Assembly (NCBI GenBank): GCA_020536535.1
Contig: JAHLWZ010000694.1
Coordinates: 4,247-29,938 of the forward strand
From: Pelomyxa schiedti
Taxonomy: Eukaryota > Evosea > Pelobiontida > Pelomyxidae
Length of the DNA stretch: 25,692 nucleotides
Direction of reading: 5' to 3'
The translations under genes were made by a program, and so were the position numbers. A model generated the notes under the pieces. It did not search any database, was not told the origin of the DNA, and was given only the letters and a program-made list of their open reading frames with translations. This document shows, piece by piece, positions 1 to 9,476 of this stretch. Position 1 is the first letter of the stretch; each line of letters begins with the position of its first letter.

Positions 1-289
1 GGGGGGTGAAAGCTTGGCCCCTCTTCTTCTCCCTATATATCCCATATCTCCACTGCAACCCCACTCCCTTTTCCCCGCCACTGTTCTCTAATATTCTGGC
101 TCTGCCCTCAATTAATCAGTCAAGCGTAACAATGGCACGGCCACTGATCAAGGAGTACTTACTATTCCCCCACCATGTGACGCAAAACACACCCCGTAAC
201 AATAAGAAGGTACGTTACTCTCCTTCCTTACAACCACAACGGTTGTACTTCGAAAGGTTTTTTTGGTTTTTGTTTCTGTGTGGTTGATT
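1..289. other. Left-edge segment without a supported gene
   Basis: Pyrimidine-rich sequence downstream of the Rif1-like stop codon. A plus-strand frame runs through it, with an ATG at 132 and a GT-like donor (GTACGT) near 210, but no domain, no continuation and no partner exon was found. It is probably the 3' flank of the Rif1-like gene. Confidence 0.4.
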
Positions 290-3200
290 CTAGGTGTTTG
301 AGTGGTTATTTTGTGTGGAGCCTGTCTGGTAAGTCAATTTGTGATCGTGAGCTCTTGCAGCCTTGTGTCCCTGTCTTGGTTTGTGGGTGCCGGATGAGAC
401 AGAATCATTGCCTGTGGGATTGGGATTGGATTCGGTGATCACGCAAATGGAATCGTCATTGGCTTTGCTGTGGCCTTTTGGATTGGAGGAGTTTGTGTGC
501 AAAGGGCTAGACATACTTGCTGCCATTTTGCATGTCTGGGTTGTTGTTGCCTTGTGTCCCTGTTTTGAATCGGAGCTGGAACAGTTGGAATTACCAATGA
601 GTTTGTCCAATTCTTGAAGTGTTCGGCGGAGGCTTAAGCATGAGAGTGCCACCGACTCTTCTGAGAGCTGTGGATGCTGGGACCACAGCTCCACACATGG
701 CGTAAAATCTTGCACGCATCCAAGAGGAAGTTCTCCCGATCCTCCAATGATTTTGTATCCATTACATAATTCCTTGAGTACGGAGAGCAACTTACTGGCA
801 CATTTAAAGGCACTGAGAGTGTGCTGGAGAACAAATGGGTGCGGAATGCTGTCCCTCTTATAGTTGCCGGTGCTCAGCCACTCGTAAGTGTGGCGCAGAA
901 GGCTCAGAGAGAGCGCAGTCACCTAATGCAGGGAGTGAGTAAGTAACGCTTCCAATTCTTGGGTTATTGTTACCTCCTCGATGTCTGATTTACTTTCATA
1001 CACCTTTTCCCAGTTGAGAGATGACACAATCTTAACGAGTGCTTGCGAACAAAATAGTAGAACAGAGCTGGAAAAATCAAGCAGATCCCCTATTTGCCTG
1101 GCTACACCGGCCTAAAGGTGTTTCCTATTTTTAATTCCCATGTGTTGAAAGAATACTACATACACATATATTGTTCGAAATGTGGTTCCTTGCGGTTCGC
1201 CACTTTACGAGGCAGCTGAACAGCTGACCCCAGACTTGTGCAGCAGCAATGAAATCTTGCTCCGGAAATTTGGGGCTGCATTTCAATAATCGAAAAGGTA
1301 CAATGAGAATGTTCACTATAACTGTGCTCAGCCACTTTTCGTCAACAACCTTCTCAAAGTAGATGTCCTTGCGTTTTGAAACCTGGTATTCGATGTGGAA
1401 TGCAAAACAGCTCCAGAAAGTGATTTCAAGCGAGAGTAAACTCGGAGAAAACGTGAGGCTTTTGCCAACTTCAGTGAATTTGTCTAGCAATAGCTGGAAC
1501 CACTGAACACTGGCCCTCTCCCGATCCAGATGACAGAAAACTTGCTGAAAACTTTGAATGTGTAGTTTATGTTCAACACTGCTCAGGCGGGGCACACAGT
1601 CAAGCAGCAGGAGACAGATACTCAGCATAATTGGGCCCCTCTCACCTTCGATTCCGGGGATTTTGCACACGTGTAACTGCGGTTTACCAGCAAGTGAGTG
1701 AGGAAATGTTTCCAAAAAGGTCTGGATGTAGAGGTATAAGAGTTTTGTGAAATCGTCTCGATGACGGTTGCTTATGTCCCCGATTACTGGGAAGGATGGT
1801 CTCTTTGTATCCACTGATAGTAAATGAAAGATGTGCCCTCTAAGCCGGTTAACAAAATGGCATTGTAGTCTTATATCTCCTTCACTCACTGCATTCCCGA
1901 TCCGGTTAAGAATCGACCTCCAATTCTTTCAAAAGGCGTTACTTCATTTCGTTCATGATGAATTAATAGTCTTACAAATAGAAGGGAATCTCCACTGCTG
2001 ATGTCAAAAGAGCACTGGCATAATCCAAGTTCAAGGACTTCCATAAAACTTGTGAAGAGATCAGCAAACTCCTAATACACGTAAGTTCGGAGGTCAGCAT
2101 GAACTGGGGTCCCACCATGGGGTCCACAGAACCCAGAGGGGGCACATAACCATGCAATGCTTGATCATGGTCGAACTTTGGAAATATGGGCAGGCTATCC
2201 TGGGAGAGCAGATAACCGCAGTCTTGCATAAGGTGCCGGAACACTTCACCATCCATTGGTTCTGTACGAGTACAGAGAGCCTTCAAGAAGTGACAAACTA
2301 CATCCCGGCAACAGTGGGTGAGCGCGTAAGAACCAAGAGCCTAAGAAACATGGTTACTGATGTATTCCCCTTATCCTGATATTAATCATACCCGACAAAG
2401 GTGCTCCCAGGTCTGGAAGCACTCTACCAGCACCGCCGTGTTTGTTTCACTGGAGGCTCCCCGAGATAATGGCGTCATCAGACTTTCTACTTGCACAGGA
2501 ATGCCGTTCTTCTGTCCATACACGGTGACCTGCACAGATCATCAGAAGGTGAAAGATTTAAATTGGCTGACAAACCAAGTTACACCATGCTCTGTAAGTT
2601 GTGACCCGAATGCTGGGGTCCAGGTGAGAAAAAGATTCCTCTGCAAAAGTTATGAATTTTACTGCCACATCTGTATCGACGAGAGACTGTCCTAGAAGGC
2701 GAACATAATGCCCCCAGACCTGAAGCAGGGCAATGAGAGCGCCGTTGTCAGATGTGGAAATGGCCTTTTGCCACCTATTGGCGAACAAGTTCCAAAGGCT
2801 CCCGTTGGAAGCACAGTCTTGTAGATCATGTAACAAGCCACTCGACAGTGGCAAAGGGGTCTGAGGAAAAATTTCTGACAGCGATTTCATAATTTCTTCT
2901 GCCTTTTGTGATATAATTATATCATCTGATAGTATGCCCAAATAAACAGTACGGCCCCACACTGAACTGCACGAAGAGGATGACGAGGGCTGGAGCAGCT
3001 TCAGAATAGCATCGATGGCCTCCAGAACCAGTTCAGTCAAGTCATCTATGGGAAACAACTCAGAGACCTACGTGCGTATTTGGGTAAGAAGGGTCGGACC
3101 GCAATCACCTACGATGATTGCAAACACTTACCAAGTTTAACAGTTCCAGAGGTTGTTCAAGTTCTTTTGGTGGTTTATGTAGAGACTGAACGCACCACAA

Positions 3201-3626
3201 AGCCCGCTGCGTAATGCGCACTGAGACGGTCTTGTTTTCACGTAATACTAGAAGTAACAGATCGTAGATTGTTTTCCAGTCCAAGTGAGTGAAGCCTGAG
3301 GCTGTCAGATCCTTGCCTGCCAAATACACCAACGTCGTGATTGCGTCGAACGCAGTCTCCTCCAGGCCTGCGGAGATTGACTTCGACAATGTTTTTTCCT
3401 TTGTGTGTGCGAAGATGTACTCCTCAATGTCTTCGACCACGCAAGCCAAGCAACACTCAACAAGGTGCCCGCAGTGGTCTACATTGTCGTTTTCCAGTAG
3501 GTGACTGATTCTGTGATAGAAACCACTTCTCTCCACCCCACCGTCAGCACAGCGGAGATTCATCAGGAGATCTCCCAGGTTTGCCGTAGATCTTGCTTCG
3601 GCAGGAGGAGTGCCGGCTCCAATCAT
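290..3626 (-). CDS. RIF1: Rif1-like HEAT-repeat protein (compact)
   Basis: Seven exons in phase: 3626-3132, 3067-2576, 2529-2392, 2340-1976, 1884-1164, 1111-974, 922-290; 993 aa. All helical HEAT-like repeats until about residue 880, then a Ser/Thr/Asn/His-rich tail. The Rif1 N-terminal signature is visible across the exon 2/3 junction: a helix with FAEESFSHLDPSIRVTTYRAW, then a segment with VESLMTPL and FQTWEHLC, corresponding to the paired 'AW..LI / L..PL....W..L' helices of the Rif1_N family. Known family role: Rif1 coats DNA near telomeres and late origins, recruits PP1 phosphatase to delay origin firing, and guides double-strand-break repair. Two loose RVxF-like strings (KFITF, KDIYF) are present, but both lie in helical context and may be chance. 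Animal Rif1 is over 2,000 aa; this one lacks the long disordered middle. It starts 96 bp from a divergent checkpoint kinase. The exon 4/5 acceptor is the least certain splice. Confidence 0.72.
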
Positions 3627-3722
3627 CGCTGAGCCCGGGACTTTTTTTTTACCTTTCTATTTTTTCGATCTGAGAAACCTGAGTTCTGTTTGATCAAAAA
3701 GAAACCGGCCTAGGGTCATTCA
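3627..3722. promoter_or_regulatory. Shared intergenic promoter, Rif1-like / FHA-kinase 1
   Basis: Only 96 bp separate the two divergent start codons, so both genes must start transcription from this interval or inside each other. It contains a T9 tract near 3642-3650. No TATA box was identified with confidence. Co-regulation is inferred from geometry only. Confidence 0.45.
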
Positions 3723-6226
3723 ATGGCCGACAGAGGCTGCAGCAGCTCGACAAACTCCCCTGAAAACACGGGGGAAACGGAACCAGCTAGTCGCAAGAGG
3801 CCTCCTGGGATCATTCGGTCCTGCTGTTCCTCGAAGAAGCCACGGGCGGCTGTAGAGCACCAACAAAACTACCAAAGCCAACAAGAACGGGAGCAACTGC
3901 AACCACAGCAACAATTTCAATCGCAATTGCAACAACCATCACATCAGGAGCAACTGCAACCACCGCCACAGCAGTACGCAGAATTGTCAGTGCCATCCCT
4001 TTTGTCATTTGCATCTCTCTTGTTAGAGCAGGTTAAAAAAAGAAATTGAATTTGCAAGGGTCCAGTGATGCCCAGAGTGAAGTTGGAAGTTTCGAGATAT
4101 TCTGACACATTCCCAGTGCTCTGGCTCATGGGCAACTCTCTGCTACTTGGTCAATGCGAGGACCTGCTTGTGTGGTTCATTCCACTTTGATAGAGATATA
4201 TTCCGTGAGTTTTTGTTATCCTGTTTCTTTATTTTCTTACGTATCATCATTTTTTGGGAAAAGACCTCTTTTGTCCCTAATCTAATGTTACAGGAACAGA
4301 AACCTCATTTGGTGCCTTGTCTTCATGTAACCTTGTGTGGGATAAATATGGTGGCATTGCAGGTCATCATTTTACTATTTTCCGCAGAACCCTCTCAGAT
4401 CAACCTTGGGAGAAGGACCCCCATCCAAAGGGCTATTGCAGAGCCATGATACGGTACATCCTGCTTCCTCTCTCACACTCACTCTAATTGTCACCAAATC
4501 CAGGTGCGAGAAGAGGCGTCTTCTTGTTGGTGATCATATGTTAATGCCAGGTCAGGAACACTTTTTGAATTCCAATACAGAGATTACAGCTGGAAATCAC
4601 GGTACAGCCATTTACAAAATCTTTTACTTCTGAGTCACTCATGGCTCAAACAGTTTTCAATTTTATAAACAATATGGAAAAACCAAGAAAGACATTCGTG
4701 ATAAACAAAGGCTATAAGGAGGAACAGCTTATAACCGTTAAAAACCAATTATCTAGGTCGATTTCTATTACTATTTTCCTGTTCCTTTTTTTCTTTTCAT
4801 ATTCTCTTTGCACTGCACAGGGGTGAATACGGGGAGCTACACGAAGGTTGGGCCGATTTTACCTCCAACCCCTATGAATCATGTCCGGTGGCTGTGAAGG
4901 TCTCCTTTCTTCCCCAACTTTTGTTACCAACTCTGTTCAGGTAATAGATCTCAAACCGGATCTAAAAACTAGGGGCATAGACCATATCCTGCGAGAGTTT
5001 AAGCTGCATGAGATGTATCTAGTGGCCCTTAAAACCTAACTAAGACTAACCTTGCTTCCCAGGTTGTTACACGATAATATACCAAAATTCCATGGAGCAC
5101 ACATATCCAAGAGGCAAGTGCACTTATACCTGGTTATGCAGCTGTATGCCCCATCTCTTTGGATGTTTCACCTTTTTTGCCTCAATGTACATTACCTTGC
5201 AAATAAATTTTAAAAAACCAAGGATTTCCGGCACAACACTAGAACAGCTTGTCTCTAACATGGTGGATGTTCACACAAAAGGGCTCTCTGAGAGTCAAAT
5301 CAAAGTAATATTCAAGCAGCTGTTCAAGGCTCTTGAATACATCCATGAACGGGGGATCACCCACCGTGATTTAAAGGTTTTGTGCAGCAGCTAATATTAT
5401 TTCTAAAATCAAAGTTCTAGCCCTCGAATGTCATGGTGACCAAGGAACCTGTGTACTCCGGCGATCTTATGTACCACACATTCCTTATCGATTTTGGAAT
5501 CTCTGCCGAAACTGATAAAATGAAGTCACGATGCGGGGCACTCTCATACAGAGGTGTGTTACAGGTGGCTGTGGTCCTCCCTGATTGACTACACATTCAG
5601 CCCCAGAAATGCTGGAAGTTGGCGAGAAGTACAGCTCTCAGATAGACATTTGGGCCAGTGGTGCCACAATTTATTTCTGGTGACTATTCTTTTTTATTTT
5701 ATTTGGTTCTGCCTTAACATATCAACAGTTTCTTTGGAGAACCCCCCTATATCGGTGATGCTGATAGGAGTAAGGGCCCCACTTTTCCCAGTGGGGGCCA
5801 CTGTTCACCACAAGGTAAATACCCCTTTGCTTCAAACACTTCCAAAGAGTTTCAGAAATGTTTCCTGGTCTTCTCACCATTCTCTCACCAGCCCAAGCAC
5901 TCATACGGAAACTTCTGGCCTATGAACCAAATGCAAGACCCAGCTCCCCCGAAGTATTGCTTGACCCTTGGTTCACAATGCCTGAAATGGAACACGTTGC
6001 ACAACATCAGCCGTTATCGGCTCTAAATCACCCCATTCAGACAGTCCAGCCCCTCCCAACCAACCTGGATATGGCCCACAACAACCTTCCCAATCCACAG
6101 AAACCTCGGGCGCCTTCTTCAGCTCCACTTGAACGAAATCTCACAGGCATACAACGTATCATTCAGCAGCAAGCTATGTTTCAATTGGAACCTCAAAAGT
6201 CCAATTCCTTGGAAGGGTCACTGTGA
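3723..6226 (+). CDS. FHA-domain checkpoint kinase, Chk2/Rad53 type (copy 1)
   Basis: Thirteen exons, all in phase: 3723-4031, 4059-4149, 4294-4453, 4504-4601, 4654-4756, 4821-4899, 4941-5014, 5063-5164, 5223-5376, 5421-5553, 5601-5679, 5729-5814, 5892-6226; 600 aa. Order: Gln-rich N-terminus with two SQ sites, FHA domain (about 120-226; TSFGALSSCN, GHHFTIF, final strand FNFIN), then a Ser/Thr kinase with glycine loop SRGEYGELHEG, VAVK (Lys280), HRDLK (Asp388), DFG (Asp414), RCGALSYRAPE, DIWASG and ARPSSPEVLLDPWF, and a Pro/Gln-rich tail. This order, and the FHA directly before the kinase, is that of Chk2/Rad53, which bind phosphothreonine partners and relay ATM/ATR signals in the nucleus. All catalytic residues are present. 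The FHA lacks the usual Arg and Ser that contact phosphothreonine. Intron 2 (about 144 nt) is the longest and could hide a small exon. Confidence 0.88.
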
Positions 6227-6382
6227 CCAAAAAACAAATTTTTGACAGAAAAAACCCAAATTTGTCTATTCTTTGGGAAAAAAAATCAACTATCGGAAAT
6301 TCACATTGCAAGTTGTGAATTGGATGAGATTGGCCTGGTGTGTGGTACCTTTATGTGGAGGGAAGTGAATGGGAGGAACAAA
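6227..6382. other. Convergent 3' intergenic spacer
   Basis: 156 bp between the stop codons of two tail-to-tail FHA kinases. It is A/T-rich at the left (A8 near 6279), consistent with short 3' untranslated regions. The two transcripts probably overlap or end within it. Confidence 0.4.
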
Positions 6383-8501
6383 TTAGCAGTCCCACATGGA
6401 AGCATCTGGTGATCTGGTCATCCTCTCCCTAGCACGAATGCGACATGGGCAAGACACTTGGTGTTCATGGTTGAACCTCCCACACCATATGTGCTTGGAC
6501 AAAGTGGTAAGGTCGAAGCGGGTGTCAGGGTTCAGATCCAACAAATGGGTGACAAGGTCCTTAACTGGGAAAAAAGGTTTAGAAACCAAAACGCGGAAGA
6601 ACTAGCTTCCACGGGGAGAATAACCCTACCATCAAGAGAGAGGGGAATGTCATCTCGCCATGTGTAATGCCCAGAACCTGGGAATATCGGGTAAGAAATC
6701 GGTCACTACAACGATAGAAGAACATACGAATCAATTGCTCTGTATGGCTGTCATCTTTCCCGTTGAAAGGGAAGCGCCCGGTCAGCCTTCATTTGGTTTT
6801 TAGATGTTATGTTAGATGTTTGCGTTGTTTGTTGGTTTTGAGTTTAGTGTGTTGTATTGTAGCTGTATTTTTTTTTGTTGAGACGTACATTACAAACAAA
6901 AGTACTCCGAGCGACCTAGGGAACTGTGAAATGAATAAAGGCACTTTGGGTGTATTACCACATGTCACACTTTATGCCGTATCCATTGAGGCCCTCGCCA
7001 ACGCTTAATACCTCGGGCGCGACATAATTGGGTGTGCCCACTAGTGTCCGTGCCGCCATGCTTGTGCTGTCTGGCCAAAATACGTTAACTGTACAATCTC
7101 AAAAACCCTTTTTACAAACTGAGAACCCTTGCAAATGCAAAATCCTGAGAGCAAAAGTTTGGTTGATTAGCGAGGAGAGTTTAAATGAAGGGGATGGCTT
7201 ACTGCAATCTTAATATCTGGAGCTTCATTTCTGGGGTCAGTTAGAGGGTCATTTTCCATCACAAGAATATTCTCTGGCTGGGGGCGAAAAAAAAAAGTAA
7301 ATGGCCTTGTTGTCTACAGTAAACGAAGAACCTTCAGATCCCTGAAAGAAAGTGAGCGGAAAATCTTTTCAAGGCTTTTGGGGGCTTAATACCGATGCAT
7401 AACGCGGTTGATGTGCAGGCCATATAAACCGTCAACGATTTGTGATAAGAAATGAAAAGATTGAATTTCGGACAAATGGTCCCGCTGTTATTTGTTTTGT
7501 TTGTTATTACTCGTTTTCACCATCAGAAGGATATCAAGTTACCTTCTGTATGTACTCTAATAAGTCACCACCACGGGCCCTTTTTGAGTTTATATTAAGA
7601 AGTGGGAAAAGAGGTTGGTGAGTGCTCACATTTCAAAGACCACTCCAACGACAGTTGGTGACGAAAAATAATCCTTAACTGACACCACATGCTCATTCTT
7701 ATAGACAACGGGAATGCCGACCTCCCTGTTGATCTGTATAGGTTGAACCTCCGATGCCTTAAACACTTTGATTGCATTCCACTCCCATCTCTCGCGTGAA
7801 AACGCCTCATAAACAGTTGCCGAGGCCCCTTGGCCAAGTCTTCTATCAGTGAGTTCATACTTTTGGAAAATTGCATGCTAATGGCATTTTCAGGACAGAA
7901 AAAATAAATAAAGTGATTACACACATCTGGTGGAAATCCAAGCCTCTCTGGGGCTGGTGGACCCAATTGGAACTTAAAGTAAACTTCTACAGTTCAGTAA
8001 GAGGAAGAAGAGTAACTTTACAAAAAAGGAAAAGATATATACTTCGCAAAATCCCGCTAGCGTCCAGGTAAAGTGGTATTCCTATTTCAAATCCAGAATT
8101 CAATGGAGCCAACGTGTGGTGAATAGCTCTCCCGCGCACTTCTGTGCCACAGGAACTAAAGGAGGTTAGAGAGAGGGACCGCGAGTGGGGTACCTCAAAT
8201 CTACGAGAAAGGTCTCCCCAAGCCCTCGCTTAACATATATCACGGCGTGCTTATCGTTTACGAGGGGAAAATCTAGAACTATGTTGCAAGAAGCATCTTT
8301 TCCGATAGAAAACATCTTGATCTCGTCTGGTTGCTCTCGTATTACAAAATACGGTGGGAAATTGGGTGGCGGGTCGATCTGCACGACGTGCAGTCGGGCC
8401 CAAAACGCTGTAAAAACAGGTTAGATCTGACGCCAATCATACACGGTGGTTGGTGGCTGTAATCGTGCGGACATACGTTTCGGTACCGGTACCGCGGCCA
8501 T
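6383..8501 (-). CDS. FHA-domain checkpoint kinase, Chk2/Rad53 type (copy 2)
   Basis: Fifteen exons in phase: 8501-8477, 8407-8194, 8155-8043, 7986-7925, 7877-7630, 7579-7543, 7484-7393, 7341-7332, 7277-7203, 7144-7120, 7088-6959, 6915-6889, 6786-6728, 6677-6630, 6564-6383; 448 aa. Just after the start comes PFWARLHVVQ, like the lead-in of Chk2 FHA domains; then FHA (FSIGKDASCNIVL, DKHAVIYV, DLSSCGTEVRG), glycine loop LGQGASATVYEA, AIKVF (Lys175), HRDLKPEN (Asp265), GTPNYVAPE, MWSLGVLLFVMLTG and LLDLNPDTRF. The DFG triad reads DFA (Asp293). Several exons are tiny: 10 nt encoding the DLK of HRDLK, 25 nt carrying DFA, 27 nt in helix F. It differs too much from copy 1 to be a recent duplicate. 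Likely role by family: DNA-damage or replication checkpoint signalling. The first intron and the 31-nt intron after DFA are the weakest splices. Confidence 0.85.
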
Positions 8502-8886
8502 ATCTCCTCCAAGATTTATGAGCTTGTTTGGTTTTTCTGAAAAATTTCCGGAGCAGCTGATCTCAGAGCGTAAATACGTATTATGGGCCCTGTTCCTGGG
8601 GCAGGATCTTGACAGCAAGCCCCACTTCGAGAAATCTACCAGCACCAACTCAGTCCTACCGCCTGTGGAGTAAAATAATGACACTTCAGCAAGTGAAATG
8701 AACGATGAGCCGGTTCACAATCCACTGAATGGGGAGGCATGCGAATAGAAATCTCACTGAGGGAAGTTCATAGCCAGTTCTTATTGATTGCAGGAAGTGC
8801 GAGCAGAAGGGTGTTTCATGGCCAAATCCCCACTTTAAGGAGTCTTCAGCACCTTCTGTTCACGGGTATAGTATTTTTTGGGGGGG
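8502..8886. other. Intergenic stretch without a recognised gene
   Basis: 385 bp upstream of FHA-kinase 2. It presumably holds that gene's promoter and 5' leader and the 3' end of the candidate small gene. A G7 run lies near 8880. No RNA gene or convincing exon seen on either strand. Confidence 0.4.
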
Positions 8887-9346
8887 TCACAAAACCGGAG
8901 GCAAACGCCAGGCAATAGCAGGATAGGTCAAGTCCCTCTCATTATGAAGCATTCCGCGCCTCACAACCAACTCGTGAGTGATTCCCTTCAGCGTCAGCGA
9001 AATCCCAATCACAAACATACTTTCGGAGCACTACACGCCAGTTCTCGATACCGAACCAGCCGTCCCATAAGTGCCTCGAGGCCCCTGGTCTGGCATCTCC
9101 CCGTCAGCCTCTCGCACTGCCCCACGACTTTGTCTTCCTCGGTCGTTTTTTGTGCCGGGTTTTTGCTAATTGGGCCTCGTTGAGCAGGACGAGTGCTCAC
9201 CTCGGGGGCGACGCGGAGATCGTTGTATAAGATGCGAGACACAGCGCGGCCATTCAAAATAATGCAATTACACGTCGAAGAGGTTTTCGTGTAATGGATA
9301 CTCAAGTTGCCAATGACTTGTTCCGATACTCCTCTCCCTCGTTCAT
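8887..9346 (-). CDS. Candidate small spliced gene, unknown product
   Basis: Weak prediction. An ATG at 9346 (MNEGE) can join a frame reading CNCIILNGRAVSRILYNDL and VAPE by a 29-nt intron, then to QKPGTKNDRG after a strong GTGAGC donor, then to GITHELVVRRGMLHNERD and WRLPPVL before TGA at 8887. All junctions keep phase, giving about 115 aa. The NGRAVSRILYNDLR string loosely recalls the start of FolD-type folate dehydrogenases, but the rest does not follow that family, so no function is proposed. Support: it would fill an otherwise large gap in a tightly packed region, head-to-head (130 bp) with the gene at 9477. Against: no known domain and two short introns. Confidence 0.28.
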
Positions 9347-9476
9347 GCCTGTGTGTGTGTATGTTTGTAGGGCAGCCGCAAGTGCGCAGTCCTCCAGAGC
9401 ACCGACGGCTTTTTTGGATAATCAAGATCCGAAGGACAAAAAATAAACAAGGTGTGAAGTAGGTTGCGGAGGGGCG

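Noticed and set aside
6-287. 93-codon plus-strand frame with an ATG at 132 followed by a GTACGT donor
   Set aside because: No domain, no in-phase partner exon, and any continuation would run antisense through the Rif1-like last exon.
363-617. Plus-strand open frame opposite the Rif1-like tail
   Set aside because: It is the complement of a Ser/Asn/His-rich tail that is in phase with well-supported exons; composition alone keeps the opposite frame open.
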